A DNA stretch of 64,000 nt from contig JAJEIQ010000064.1 of the NCBI GenBank assembly GCA_022827905.1, forward strand, positions 49,362 through 113,361. Reading direction: 5' to 3'. Positions 8,595 through 17,932 of this stretch are shown piece by piece. The first letter of the stretch is position 1; the number at the start of each line of letters is the position of its first letter. The notes under the pieces were generated by a model. It made no database searches, was not told where the DNA came from, and saw nothing but the letters and a program-made list of their open reading frames with translations. This stretch comes from Pseudomonadales bacterium. Lineage in GTDB: Bacteria > Pseudomonadota > Gammaproteobacteria > Pseudomonadales > Azotimanducaceae. The position numbers and the translations under genes were made by a program.

Positions 8595-9842
8595 TCAGCC
8601 TCCAACCACTGTGCCGAGTTGAAAGATCGGCAAGTACATGGCGATCACGAGGCCGCCGATCAGCACACCGAGCACCGACATGATCAACGGCTCCATCAGG
8701 GCGGTGAGGTTGTCCACCCGGTTGTCCACTTGCTCCTCGTAGTAGCCGGCGGCGCGGGCGAGCAGTTCGTCCACCGCGCCCGCCTCCTCGCCGATCATCA
8801 CCATTTGCACCATCATGGCGGGGAACAGGCCGCTGGCATCCATGGCCTGGTGGAGTTGCCGCCCGGTCGATACGTCGTCACGAATAGCCACGATGGCTTC
8901 CTCAAAGAGCCGATTGCCAGCAGCGCCCGCCACCGAATCAAGCGCCTCGATCAAGGGGACGCCGGCCGCGAAGGTGGTGGAAAGCGTTCTAGCGCAACGA
9001 GCGACCACCGCCATCCTGATGATGCCGCCCGCAACCGGCGCCTTCAAGACGCAAGCATCAAAGACCCGCCGCACGGCACGGCTGCGCCGCAGGGCCAACC
9101 AAAAGCCGGCGGCGACGCCCCCGGCAATGGCCACCATCGGCAGCCATGCGCCCCTCGCCCACTCTGAAAGCGCAATGACAAGGCGGGTGAAGGCGGGCAA
9201 TTCCGCGCCAAATCCATCGAAGACCTCTTCAAAGCGCGGCACCACCTCGATCAGCAGGATGCTGGAGACGACCAGAGCCACCGCCACAACGGCCAACGGA
9301 TAGGTCATGGCCTTCTTCACCTTGCCCTTGAGCGACTGCGCCTTCTCCTGGTAGCCGGCGATCTGCTCGAGCATGGCATCGAGCGCACCGGCCCGCTCGC
9401 CCGCGTCAACCAAGCTGCAAAACAGCGCATCGAAGTGCTTCGGGTGCTTGCGCAAGGCCGCCGCGAAGCTCTCACCGCCAGCCACTTGGTCGCGGACGGC
9501 GCGCACGAGATCCTGCATCTGGCGCTTGCCAATCCCGTCGGCGACGATGCCAAAGGCGCGCACCAAGGGCGCTCCCGCACGTAGCATGGTGGCAACTTGG
9601 CGGGTGAACAGGGCGATGTCCGCAGCCTGGGGCCGGCCGCCGCCACCCTTGAACGAGCCGGCGCGCCGGTCGGCCCGCCATATGGCAGGCCGGGACCGCT
9701 TGACCCGCACTTGAAAGGAGCTGATGCCCTGGCGACGCAACATGGCCTTGGCAACGGCCTCGCTTCGGCACTGGAGCTCGCCTTGGGTCGGTTGGCCGCC
9801 CGGTCCCTCGCCCGTCCAGACGTAGGTGGTCTCAGCCGCCAT
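8595..9842 (-). CDS. pilC: Type IV pilus inner-membrane platform protein PilC
   Basis: PilC is the polytopic platform on which PilB and PilT act. The 415-residue product matches the family length. It has two repeated GspF domains (about residues 80-200 and 285-405), each with the FTRQVATMLRAGAPLVRAF / CARTLSTTFAAGVPLIEAL pattern and GE-G motifs (DAGERAG, IGEEAGAVDELL), and three membrane helices. The ATG at 9842 lies 11 bases inside the end of pilB; in-frame sequence further upstream is a shadow of pilB. A GGAGG over its stop probably serves pilD. Confidence 0.94.
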   Translation of the reverse strand: MAAETTYVWTGEGPGGQPTQGELQCRSEAVAKAMLRRQGISSFQVRVKRSRPAIWRADRRAGSFKGGGGRPQAADIALFTRQVATMLRAGAPLVRAFGIVADGIGKRQMQDLVRAVRDQVAGGESFAAALRKHPKHFDALFCSLVDAGERAGALDAMLEQIAGYQEKAQSLKGKVKKAMTYPLAVVAVALVVSSILLIEVVPRFEEVFDGFGAELPAFTRLVIALSEWARGAWLPMVAIAGGVAAGFWLALRRSRAVRRVFDACVLKAPVAGGIIRMAVVARCARTLSTTFAAGVPLIEALDSVAGAAGNRLFEEAIVAIRDDVSTGRQLHQAMDASGLFPAMMVQMVMIGEEAGAVDELLARAAGYYEEQVDNRVDNLTALMEPLIMSVLGVLIGGLVIAMYLPIFQLGTVVGG

Positions 9843-11415
9843 GGCCCGCGCCGGTGATCCGGTTGGCTTCGACCAAGCTCGTGCGCCCTTCGGCCACCTT
9901 GGCCAGGCAGGCCGTTCGCAGATCCATGAAGCCTTGACGGCGGGCCTCTTCGGCAAGCTGCAGGCTGCTGCCCCCGTCCATGACAAGGCTGGCGATCGAC
10001 GGCGTGATCTTGACCACTTCAAAGATGCCGATGCGCCCCTTGTAGCCCTTGCGGCAAGCCGGGCAGCCCTGGGCGCTTGCTTGGAACAGCGGCCCGCCGT
10101 GATCGATCATCTCCGCGCTGAAGCCTTGCTCCAGCAGCGCGTCCGGCGTGGCGGCAAACGGCGTTTTGCACTCCTCGCATAGCCGCCGCGCCAACCGTTG
10201 GGCGATGATCAGGCCCACCGATGTGGCCAAGTTGAAGGCTGGGACGCCGATGTTGCGCATTCGGGTGAGGGTTTCAGCAGCCGAGTTGGTATGCAGGGTG
10301 GAGAGCACCAAGTGCCCCGTCTGGGCCGCCTTGACGGCGATTTCCGCAGTGGTGAGATCGCGGATTTCGCCCACCATCAACACATCGGGGTCTTGGCGCA
10401 GAAAGGCGCGCAGGGCAGCGGCGAAATCAAGCCCCACCTTGGGATTGACGTTGACCTGATTGATGCCGGTCAGGTTGATCTCCACCGGATCCTCTGCCGT
10501 GGCGATGTTGCGTTCCGGGGTGTTGAGCCGGTTGAGCGCCGTGTAGAGGGTGACCGTCTTGCCGCTGCCGGTGGGCCCGGTGACCAGGATCATGCCTTCC
10601 GGTCGCGCCAGAGCTTCAGTGAACAGCGCCTTCTGGCCCGTTTCAAAACCAAGGGCATCCAAACCCAAGCTGGCGCTGGCCGGGTCCAGGATGCGCAACA
10701 CCACCTTTTCGCCCCAGAGGGTGGGTAGGGTGTTCACGCGCAGGTCCAAGGTGCGCGATTTCGACAGCCTGATCTTGATGCGTCCGTCCTGAGGCACGCG
10801 CCGTTCGGCGATGTCGAGTTCGGCCATGACCTTCAGGCGCGCAGCCAAACGACTGCCAAGGCGGCGCGGCGGATTGGCCACTTCGGCGAGCAGGCCATCG
10901 GTGCGGAAGCGAATCCGGTAGGCGGTTTCGAAGGGTTCGAAGTGAATGTCCGAGACGCCGCCGTCCGCGGCATCGAGCAGCACCTGGTTGACGAAGCGCA
11001 CGACGGGCGCGTCGTTCGCACCAGATGCATCGAGCGTGTCGTCCGCCTCATCAGCCTCCGGCTCCACAGACAAAACGCCGCTGCCGAATTCCTCCAGACT
11101 GCCGCCCAAGGCCGCACCCCGACCCTCGGCGCGACGGGACTGGCGCAGATTTTCCATGACCGTCTTGAGCTTGTCCGCCTCGACCAGCACCGGCTCGACG
11201 ACCAGACCCACAGACTGCTGGAGATCGTCCAATGCCTTGAGGCCGTCCGGGTCCGCCACCGCGGCAAACAGCCGGTTGCCCCGTTGCCGCAGCGGCAGCG
11301 CCACCCCACGCCGCAGGATGCCCTCATCAATCAGCGGTTCCGGCAGACGGTCGAGGTCGAAGGCGTCCAGGTCCATCAACGGATGCTTGGCATGGCTTTG
11401 ATTGAAGGTGTCCAT
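9832..11415 (-). CDS. pilB: Type IV pilus extension ATPase PilB
   Basis: PilB is the hexameric ATPase that powers pilus assembly. The 527-residue product has a short N-terminal MshE-like domain and a full GspE ATPase core: Walker A GPTGSGKT, the Asp box in MVGEIRDLTTAEIA, the His box STLHTNSAAETLTRM, and a four-Cys zinc site (CEEC and CPAC). It is slightly shorter than the usual 560-570 residues, at the N-terminus. The ATG at 11415 has AGAGG just upstream. pilA is transcribed divergently from the same 258-base spacer. Confidence 0.95.
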   Translation of the reverse strand: MDTFNQSHAKHPLMDLDAFDLDRLPEPLIDEGILRRGVALPLRQRGNRLFAAVADPDGLKALDDLQQSVGLVVEPVLVEADKLKTVMENLRQSRRAEGRGAALGGSLEEFGSGVLSVEPEADEADDTLDASGANDAPVVRFVNQVLLDAADGGVSDIHFEPFETAYRIRFRTDGLLAEVANPPRRLGSRLAARLKVMAELDIAERRVPQDGRIKIRLSKSRTLDLRVNTLPTLWGEKVVLRILDPASASLGLDALGFETGQKALFTEALARPEGMILVTGPTGSGKTVTLYTALNRLNTPERNIATAEDPVEINLTGINQVNVNPKVGLDFAAALRAFLRQDPDVLMVGEIRDLTTAEIAVKAAQTGHLVLSTLHTNSAAETLTRMRNIGVPAFNLATSVGLIIAQRLARRLCEECKTPFAATPDALLEQGFSAEMIDHGGPLFQASAQGCPACRKGYKGRIGIFEVVKITPSIASLVMDGGSSLQLAEEARRQGFMDLRTACLAKVAEGRTSLVEANRITGAGHGG

Positions 11416-11673
11416 GCCTCTGGAGTATCCAGCCTTCGACGCCCGCCGGATAGTGGAGATCGCTTAGTCCGCCCGCCGCGATTGACGCTTTGAAATGTAA
11501 GCCGAATCCCACCGGCACCAGGCGTTGGCGCACAAAACCAAACGCCGATAACTGCGGCGCAAACGGACATTTGACTATTCCCGCGAAGCCACGCCGGGGG
11601 TTAAGGTTCCCTTCCAACGGCACTGCGCCCGGTCCACCACAACCCACAAAGACCCGAGGGAGGCTCGACGGAA

Positions 11674-12144
11674 ATGAAAAACAAGCTGCAACGGGGATTC
11701 ACCCTGATCGAATTGATGATCGTCATCGCCATCATCGGCATCCTGGGCGCCGTCGCGGTGCCTGCCTACCAGGACTACATCGAGAACGCGAACATGTCCA
11801 AGATCGCCCACCACTTTGCCGAGGGCGCCCGCTTTGCCGAAAATGAGATGCGCAAAGTCCAAGCGGACACCGCCGTCGGGCGCATCGCCAACCTCGCCGA
11901 AGCCGACGGCAGCGGGGACTACACCCAGGCTGGGCTGGTGGGCTTGCTCAACGCCGAGGGCGGCACCGCGCCGGGCGGTGGGCCCGCCTACGTCGAGGGC
12001 GCTGGCAGCGCCGTCACCGGCGCCATCGGCGTCACCGTGACCGGCGCCTTCGCCAGCGGCGACTGGAGCGCCACCTTTGAACGGCCCGCAATCTACGGTT
12101 ATGCCCAAGCCACCACCAAGGAAGCGAATTGGACAGACATCTAG
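11674..12144 (+). CDS. pilA: Type IV major pilin PilA
   Basis: A 156-residue type IV pilin. The short leader MKNKLQRG is followed by [27 protein letters not shown]: cleavage after Gly8, Phe at +1 and Glu at +5. The C-terminal domain is Gly/Ala-rich and lacks an obvious disulfide pair, unlike the Pseudomonas D-loop pilins. GGAGG lies about 10 bases before the ATG. The 258-base upstream spacer (11416-11673) should hold the promoter; I looked for a sigma-54 site and saw no convincing one. The gene overlaps the next pilin by 16 bases. Confidence 0.93.
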   Translation: MKNKLQRGFTLIELMIVIAIIGILGAVAVPAYQDYIENANMSKIAHHFAEGARFAENEMRKVQADTAVGRIANLAEADGSGDYTQAGLVGLLNAEGGTAPGGGPAYVEGAGSAVTGAIGVTVTGAFASGDWSATFERPAIYGYAQATTKEANWTDI

Positions 12145-12494
12145 GATTGAGCCTTCTTGAGCTGCTGGTGGCCTTGGCCATCATGGCCGGCTTGGCAGCG
12201 CTCGCCTTGCCGCTCTATCGAGGCTACGTCGAGACCGCCAAGGAAGGCGCGCTGGTCAGCAACATCGCCTCGTTGGCGCTGTTTCAGGAGGATCACAAGC
12301 TGCGCCGCGGCACCTATTTGCTGGAAGCGGCCTCCGCCACCGAGATCACCGCCGCCATTGGCTGGCGCCCCGCCGCGTCGGACCAAGCCGCCTACCGCAT
12401 CGCCGACGGCGGCGACGGGGCCTATCAGGTGACTGCACTCGGCAACGATGGCACCAGCGTGTGCCTGAGGATGCCGCAGCGGGTTCGCTGTTAG
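12129..12494 (+). CDS. Second type IV pilin-like protein (minor pilin)
   Basis: A 121-residue protein with a prepilin N-terminus: MDRHLG then [27 protein letters not shown], with cleavage predicted after Gly6 and Glu at +5. The C-terminal half ends in a Cys pair ([12 protein letters not shown]) that could form a small D-loop. The start is a TTG inside the last 16 bases of pilA, so it is likely translated by coupling. It could be a minor pilin or an alternative major subunit. The product should be matured by the PilD encoded nearby. Confidence 0.82.
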   Translation: MDRHLGLSLLELLVALAIMAGLAALALPLYRGYVETAKEGALVSNIASLALFQEDHKLRRGTYLLEAASATEITAAIGWRPAASDQAAYRIADGGDGAYQVTALGNDGTSVCLRMPQRVRC

Positions 12495-12522
12495 TGCCTT
12501 GTCAAGCTGTCACGCTCCAGCG

Positions 12523-12552
12523 TTGTTCGATTCCCGCACGGTCGAGTAAACT
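12523..12552 (+). promoter_or_regulatory. Possible sigma-70 promoter of tRNA-Thr
   Basis: TTGTTC at 12523-12528 and TAAACT at 12547-12552 are separated by 18 bases and lie about 58 bases before the mature tRNA. A short stem-loop (CGCCCT/AGGGCG with flanking GCTCC/GGAGC, 12556-12588) lies between them and the tRNA. Judged by eye only. Confidence 0.35.
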
Positions 12553-12609
12553 AGCGCTCCCCGCCCTGCCAAGCTAGGGCGCTGGAGCATCACAGCCTCC
12601 CCAGCCGAC

Positions 12610-12685
<76 letters not shown>

Positions 12686-12728
12686 AGCTGCGGCGTAACC
12701 ACCAGGTTGCGGGCCTGAACTCCCCATG

Positions 12729-13937
12729 TCATCCCGCAGGAAACAATCCCGGCAGCCATCGGCTGGCCAGTGCGGCTGGAAAAGCGATCCTGAGCGGCGC
12801 TCGGGAGCTTCGAGCACTCAAAACCCCGGCCTTCAGCATTGCGCTGACGATGCGCCGTGCTTGTCGGTCTCCGGTGCCTACCAGTCCCGCCACATCACCG
12901 CGCGGGAGTTCGCCACGGTACAGGACCGCATCCATGACATTGCCCGACCGCGACGGCAGACCGCCGGTCCGCACTTGCTCCTCCACCCAAAGCTGGATGC
13001 GCACCCGCAGTTGGCGGGGCTCGATCAGGCCTTCCATGAAGGTCACTTGATCGAGGCAGGTTTGCAGGAAGAAGCGCGTGAAGTCCGCCAGCGCCGCCTC
13101 ACTGCGGCTGCCCCGTCCATCGAGGTCGCCGCGACGGGGTTGGTCGCAGGCGCTCAAGTGCGCTTTGTACGCACTTTCCTGCCGTGCCAGTCCGCGGGCA
13201 ATCGACCAGACGGCCCCGGCGTCCAGAGCATCGCGCAACATCGCATGGGACATGAGACGCGCCACTCGTCCATTGCCATCAACGAAGGGGTGAATCCAAA
13301 GCAGACGGTGATGCGCCGCCGCTGCTGACAGGATCGTGGCGGCTTTGCCGAGTTGGCCATAAACCGCTTCAAAACGCCGCAGGAATCGGGGCACCGCTCC
13401 AGGGCTGATCGGGACATGGGCGCCGACCTTTACGTCCCGATCGCGCAGTGTGCCAGGCTCCATCCGGATGCGCTCCCCAGACTCGGGATTCTCCGCCCAA
13501 AGCAGGTCGTCGGGAAGCTGTTCCCCGAAGCGTTGGTGGATTTCGCAGATCCCCGACCGGGTCGCAACCCGGCCGGCGAGGCCACCCGCGTCGATCCACG
13601 CCTGAACGGCGACATGGGCTTTGGCTTCAAGCTGGAGATTGCGCTTTCCCGGCTCATCGCTGTAGTCGTTGCGCAGAGCCCGTTCGATGTCAACCGGATG
13701 GGTGTCATGTCCCTCAATGAGGTTGGAGTAGTAGCAATTCATGGCCCGGACGAGATCGGCCAAGGCGGCGATTGCTCCTTCCGGCAAGCTGCGCCGCAAC
13801 CCCGCTGACTTGGCGGCCAACTCCACCGCAAGCTCAGTTAGGTTCGGTCGATGGGCCGAATCCTCGCTCACCAGCAGTGGTTCCATCACCGCGATGACTT
13901 CTCCTCGGTCTTCCAATCTGGATACGTCCGCTTTCAT
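12729..13937 (-). CDS. Fic family protein, probable class II AMP-transferase
   Basis: Fic enzymes transfer AMP from ATP to hydroxyl groups of target proteins. The 402-residue product has the full active-site motif HPFVDGNGRVAR (catalytic His near residue 216). An inhibitory-helix motif SNLIEG (residues 71-76) precedes the Fic core, which marks class II, self-inhibited proteins. The C-terminus (from about residue 310) looks like a winged-helix DNA-binding region (GNVMDAVLYRGELPRGDVAGLVG). No separate antitoxin gene is adjacent. A near-perfect 17-bp repeat spans the start codon and recurs 89 bases upstream, and an AT-rich stretch with TATATATAAC near 13963-13972 is a likely promoter. Presence beside a tRNA and AT-rich flanks suggest acquisition. 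Confidence 0.88.
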   Translation of the reverse strand: MKADVSRLEDRGEVIAVMEPLLVSEDSAHRPNLTELAVELAAKSAGLRRSLPEGAIAALADLVRAMNCYYSNLIEGHDTHPVDIERALRNDYSDEPGKRNLQLEAKAHVAVQAWIDAGGLAGRVATRSGICEIHQRFGEQLPDDLLWAENPESGERIRMEPGTLRDRDVKVGAHVPISPGAVPRFLRRFEAVYGQLGKAATILSAAAAHHRLLWIHPFVDGNGRVARLMSHAMLRDALDAGAVWSIARGLARQESAYKAHLSACDQPRRGDLDGRGSRSEAALADFTRFFLQTCLDQVTFMEGLIEPRQLRVRIQLWVEEQVRTGGLPSRSGNVMDAVLYRGELPRGDVAGLVGTGDRQARRIVSAMLKAGVLSARSSRAPLRIAFPAALASRWLPGLFPAG

Positions 13938-14031
13938 GTCCGCTTTTTTCCGTAGAATTACCTATATATAACATGTAGTTAAGCACCTTCATAGCCGTGT
14001 ATTGCGGCCCGAAAGTCCGCTTTTATGTCCG
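13926..14031. repeat. Direct repeats around the fic start and promoter
   Basis: The 17-bp sequence GTCCGCTTTCATGTCCG at 13926-13942, which includes the fic start codon on the reverse strand, recurs with one mismatch at 14015-14031 (GTCCGCTTTTATGTCCG). A third partial copy, GTCCGCTTTTTTCCG, begins at 13939. The copies flank the AT-rich presumed fic promoter. They may be operator sites or the trace of a duplicated gene end. The rest of the 13938-14194 spacer shows nothing else I recognise. Confidence 0.7.
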
Positions 14032-14194
14032 GAAAAAGAACCGCCTTGATTGGTCACGGTAATCCGTAAAGACCCACTGGCTGAACACACGCCCCATCGT
14101 GAAGCGAACGTGAAAGGAACCTCCGCCCGCGTTCACACCGGCTTCATGGGGGATGCGTGAAGCTGCCTGCGCGAAACAACTTAAGGAGCAGGCC

Positions 14195-15583
14195 ATGAGA
14201 ACTCTCTTGATGGGCATCGCAACCGCGCTGTGCCTAACCGGTTGCGGAAGCTCGAACAACAACGAGGCGCCGCCGACCCCAACGCCACCCCCGCCGCCCC
14301 CGGAACCCGATGCGTTCGTCGAGGTGATACATGCCTCGCCCGACGCGCCGAACGTGAACATCCGCATCGACGGGGAGGAGGCGTTCAGCGACGTGCCCTA
14401 CAAAGCAGTCGGGGGCGCGCTGCTGGTCGAGGAGACGGTCTCGGTCGAGGTGGAAGGCATCATTCCGGGCGGCAACGCCGTCGTGATCGGACCGGCGGAC
14501 ATCGACCCGGTGACTGGAGACCGGACCACGGTGGTCGCCGTCAACGGCGTTGCGGAGATCGAGCCGTTGGTGTTGTCGGCATCGATTGAGGGCCTGAGCG
14601 GGACCGATGCGCAGGTGCGCATCGTGCACGCGGCGCCAGCTGCGCCAATGGTGGATGTCTACGTGACCGCGCCGGACGACGACCTGTCGAGCGCGTCTCC
14701 CACGGGAACCCTTGAGTTCAAGGACGTGCTGGGGCCGGTTTCCCTTGCCGAGGGCGACTACCGGGTGCGGGTGACCGCGGCCGGCGATCCGGCTACGTTG
14801 GACTTCGATGCCGACGCCGAATTGACCGGGGGAACGGACGTGATCGTGCTCGCCGTGCAAAATGTCGGAACCGGTGCGGCGCCGGTGTCGCTGCTGGCGT
14901 CGATCTACGATCCGCAGGATGCCGGGGCGGTCGCCTCAGCCGAAATCCTGGACCGGGGCACGCCGGCAGCGGTTCGCCTGATCCACGCCTCCCCGGACGC
15001 CCCGGCCGTGGACGTGGTCGCCGGGGACAATTTCGACGCCCCGGCGGTCGCCGGCTTCGCGTTTCCGGAAACGACGCCATACCTGGACATCCCGGCGGGC
15101 GAACTCAACGTGAAGGTTGTGCCCAGCGGCTCCACCGCGCCTTCCGATGCGGTGATCGACGCCACGCTCGACTACGAGGCAGGCACCGCCTACTCCGTCT
15201 ACGCGACCGGCTTGGTGGCGGAGATCGCGCCCCTTCGGCTCGAGGACGACCTGCGGCGGGTCGCCACGGAGGCCCGTGTGCGCCTCGTTCATGCCTCGCC
15301 GAGCGCCGGGGAGGTGGACATCTACGTCGTTGAGCCCGGCGCGTCCATCGATGGCGCGCAGCCGGCCTTCACCGCGGTGGCCTTCGGGGCGGAGACTGGG
15401 TTTGTGCCGTTGGCGCCGGGCTCGTACGATGTGACGGTCGCGCCGACCGGCACCACTGATGCAGCCATCGGCCCGGTTGCCGTCAGCGTCGAGGCGGGCG
15501 GGATCTACACGGCCGCGGCGCGGGACGCCGCCGGTGGCGGGACGCCGCTGGGCCTGATCCTGCTCGACGACCTCGCGCCCTAG
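14195..15583 (+). CDS. DUF4397 domain lipoprotein with four repeats
   Basis: A 462-residue exported lipoprotein. The signal MRTLLMGIATALCLTGC has lipobox LTGC (Cys17), followed by a Pro-rich linker. The mature part holds four DUF4397-type repeats beginning near residues 42, 138, 258 and 360, each opening with V-(I/L)HA-P-AP-V-(V/I) (for example VIHASPDAPNVNI and VRLIHASPDAPAVDVV). The function of DUF4397 is not established; such proteins are generally predicted beta-rich surface or periplasmic modules. AAGGAG stands 7 bases before the ATG. It is acidic and Ala/Val/Pro-rich, as expected of an exported protein. Confidence 0.85.
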   Translation: MRTLLMGIATALCLTGCGSSNNNEAPPTPTPPPPPPEPDAFVEVIHASPDAPNVNIRIDGEEAFSDVPYKAVGGALLVEETVSVEVEGIIPGGNAVVIGPADIDPVTGDRTTVVAVNGVAEIEPLVLSASIEGLSGTDAQVRIVHAAPAAPMVDVYVTAPDDDLSSASPTGTLEFKDVLGPVSLAEGDYRVRVTAAGDPATLDFDADAELTGGTDVIVLAVQNVGTGAAPVSLLASIYDPQDAGAVASAEILDRGTPAAVRLIHASPDAPAVDVVAGDNFDAPAVAGFAFPETTPYLDIPAGELNVKVVPSGSTAPSDAVIDATLDYEAGTAYSVYATGLVAEIAPLRLEDDLRRVATEARVRLVHASPSAGEVDIYVVEPGASIDGAQPAFTAVAFGAETGFVPLAPGSYDVTVAPTGTTDAAIGPVAVSVEAGGIYTAAARDAAGGGTPLGLILLDDLAP

Positions 15584-15600
15584 GCCGGCGCAAGACCACT

Positions 15601-15620
15601 GGGGGGTGGCGACACCCCCC
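15601..15620. terminator. GC hairpin with GNRA tetraloop after the DUF4397 gene
   Basis: GGGGGGTG (15601-15608) and CACCCCCC (15613-15620) form an 8-bp perfect stem closed by a GCGA tetraloop, 18 bases after the stop codon. There is no U-tract, so as an intrinsic terminator it would be non-canonical. It could instead block 3' exonucleases. Confidence 0.45.
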
Positions 15621-15657
15621 GGACTTCAAGTTCGGCAATACGCAATTGGGGAAAGCG

Positions 15658-16578
15658 ATGGCGGCATCACAGCCTGCAGGATCGACGACGACCGGCAAGC
15701 GCGACTGGCCCGCCATCGGGGCCTCGATCCTGGTGGGCGCGGCCGTCGCTGGCGCCGCCGGTGACGGGGCCGTTGGGCTTGCCAGCATTCCGGTCCCCGC
15801 GGCCTGCATCGCCCTGGCGTTCTCGATGCAGTGGATCGGGTTTCTGTTCGCATGGGCGCGAAGGACCGAACGGTTCTACGACCTGACCGGCTCAATGACC
15901 TTTCTCGCCGTGACGGCAACCGCCCTGGCGGCTGCGGGGAAGCCGGACGCGCGCGCCCTCGCCATCGCGGCGCTGGTCGGGATCTGGGCGGTGCGCCTGG
16001 GGCTGTTTCTCACCCGGCGCATCCATGGGGACGGCTTCGACCGCCGCTTCACCGAAATCAAGAGGCGCTTCAGCGCGTTCCTGATGGCTTGGACGCTGCA
16101 GGGCCTGTGGGTGTCGATGTCGGTCGGTGCCGCACTGGCCGCCATCGCCGCCGCCGCCCCGGTTCCGTCCGACGGTTTCCTCGCCGCTGGCATGGTCCTC
16201 TGGGCGGCCGGCTTCGCCTTCGAGGTGATCGCGGATGAGCAGAAGCGCCGCTTCCGGGCGCACCCTGCGAACGCCGGCCGATTCATCCACACCGGGCTTT
16301 GGGCCTGGTGCCGCCACCCCAACTACTTTGGCGAGGTGCTCCTCTGGACCGGCATCGCCGTCGCCGCCTGGCCCGCCCTGTCCGGCTGGGCCCATCTCAC
16401 CCTGCTCTCGCCGGTCTTCGTCTGGCTGCTCCTGACGCGCATCAGCGGCATGCCCCTGCTGGAGGCGTCGGCCGAGCGCCGCTGGGGAGGCGATCCCCGC
16501 TACCGGGCGTACCGCGCGCGGACGCCGGCCCTCGTCCCGTTGCCGCCCCGCTTTCAACGCGGTCGGGACGTACAATGA
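15658..16578 (+). CDS. DUF1295 family membrane protein (steroid 5-alpha-reductase/ICMT-like)
   Basis: A 306-residue polytopic inner-membrane protein of DUF1295. About seven hydrophobic segments are followed by the signature GLWAWCRHPNYFGEVLLWTGI and, near the C-terminus, GGDPRYRAYRARTPALVPLPP. These resemble the NADPH- or SAM-binding C-terminal region of 5-alpha-reductases and isoprenylcysteine methyltransferases. The substrate is unknown. The ATG at 15658 is preceded by GGGGAAAG; a TTG four codons earlier is possible. It stands alone between a GC hairpin and nhaA. Confidence 0.85.
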   Translation: MAASQPAGSTTTGKRDWPAIGASILVGAAVAGAAGDGAVGLASIPVPAACIALAFSMQWIGFLFAWARRTERFYDLTGSMTFLAVTATALAAAGKPDARALAIAALVGIWAVRLGLFLTRRIHGDGFDRRFTEIKRRFSAFLMAWTLQGLWVSMSVGAALAAIAAAAPVPSDGFLAAGMVLWAAGFAFEVIADEQKRRFRAHPANAGRFIHTGLWAWCRHPNYFGEVLLWTGIAVAAWPALSGWAHLTLLSPVFVWLLLTRISGMPLLEASAERRWGGDPRYRAYRARTPALVPLPPRFQRGRDVQ

Positions 16579-16716
16579 CCGCAAGCCAATGTTCAACCCA
16601 ACGCAACGCGTCCTGAACCCGCTCAACATGCAGCCGCGCCAAGGCGTCAAGCCTTGAACCGCAGGCTGGTGAGCGGGCGGCAAGGGAAGCGCGTTCCGAC
16701 TTGACGGAGCCAATCC

Positions 16717-17913
16717 ATGGGCACCGACCCGGGCAAGCCGACCTTTTCGTCATTCCTGCTCAACTTCATCCGCCTCGAAACCGCCGGCGGGGCATTGCTG
16801 CTGCTGGCCGCCGGCTTGGCGATGATCGCCGCCAACACGCCGCTCCTGCCGGCCTACGAACTCCTGCTCGAGACCCGCCTGGCCGTCACGGTCGGCGGCG
16901 CCGGCATCGACAAGCCCCTGCTGCTCTGGATCAACGACGGCCTGATGGCGGTGTTCTTCTTCCTGATCGGCCTGGAGGTCAAGCGCGAGGTGCTGGAGGG
17001 CGAGCTGTCGTCCCCCGACCGAATCGCCCTGCCGGCCATCGGCGCGGCGGGCGGCATTCTCGCTCCGGCGTCAATCTACGCGCTGCTGAACTGGCAAGTG
17101 CCCGCCGCCATGGACGGCTGGGCCATCCCGGTCGCCACCGACATCGCGTTCGCCCTGGCGCTGCTCGGCGCCTTCGGCGCCCGCGTGCCCGTCGCGCTGA
17201 AGGCCTTCCTGCTGGCGCTCGCCATCTTCGACGACCTTGCCGCCATCGCCATCATCGCCGTGTTCTACGTGGGCGAGCTGTCCGCAGGCATGCTGGCGAC
17301 CGCGGCCGTTCCCCTGCTGCTGGCCGTGGCGCTCAACCGCCGGGGGGTGGCCAACGTGCCCGCCTACGTCCTGCTCGGCGTGGTGCTGTGGGTCGCCGTC
17401 CTGAAGTCCGGGGTGCACGCAACGCTTGCCGGCGCGCTGATCGCCTTCTGCATCCCCATGCGGGACCGGGCCGGCGGCTCGCCGCTGAAGGACCTGGAGC
17501 GCGACCTGCACGGGCCGGTCGCGTTCGCCGTCCTCCCCGTTTTCGCCTTTGCGAACGCCGGCGTCCCCTTAGCCGGGATGGGGATTGGCGACCTCGCCAA
17601 CCCCGTGACCCTCGGCATCGCCCTCGGGCTCCTCGTCGGCAACCCGGTCGGCATCCTCGGGCTGGTGCGGCTGGCGGTGCTGCTGCGCTGGGCCTCCCTG
17701 CCCGAGGGCGTGACCTGGGCGCAGCTGGCGGGCGCGGCGTTCGCCTGCGGGATCGGGTTCACGATGAGCCTGTTCATCGCCGGCCTCGCCTTCGAGCATG
17801 GCGGCGGCGCCCACTGGGCCGCCGACAAGCTCGGCATCCTGCTCGGCTCGCTCGCGTCCGCCGCGGTCGGCTACATCGTGCTGGCCCGCGCACTTCCACG
17901 GAATCCCGGATGA
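16717..17913 (+). CDS. nhaA: Na+/H+ antiporter NhaA
   Basis: NhaA exports Na+ in exchange for two protons at alkaline pH. The 398-residue product is of normal family length with about 12 membrane segments. The N-terminus FIRLETAGGALLLLAAGLAMIAANTPL, the ion-site segments ATDIAFALALL and LAIFDDLAAIAII (paired Asp in helix 5), and the late GFTMSLFIAGLAF are all conserved. The ATG at 16717 follows GACGGAGCC. The 138-base spacer before it shows no clear regulatory element. Confidence 0.95.
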   Translation: MGTDPGKPTFSSFLLNFIRLETAGGALLLLAAGLAMIAANTPLLPAYELLLETRLAVTVGGAGIDKPLLLWINDGLMAVFFFLIGLEVKREVLEGELSSPDRIALPAIGAAGGILAPASIYALLNWQVPAAMDGWAIPVATDIAFALALLGAFGARVPVALKAFLLALAIFDDLAAIAIIAVFYVGELSAGMLATAAVPLLLAVALNRRGVANVPAYVLLGVVLWVAVLKSGVHATLAGALIAFCIPMRDRAGGSPLKDLERDLHGPVAFAVLPVFAFANAGVPLAGMGIGDLANPVTLGIALGLLVGNPVGILGLVRLAVLLRWASLPEGVTWAQLAGAAFACGIGFTMSLFIAGLAFEHGGGAHWAADKLGILLGSLASAAVGYIVLARALPRNPG

Positions 17914-17932
17914 CGCGGGGTCCGGAAGGCCA

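Noticed and set aside
11416..11673. Sigma-54 promoter for pilA
   Set aside because: A TTGGCGCAC-like stretch near 11525 lacks the second GC element at the right spacing.
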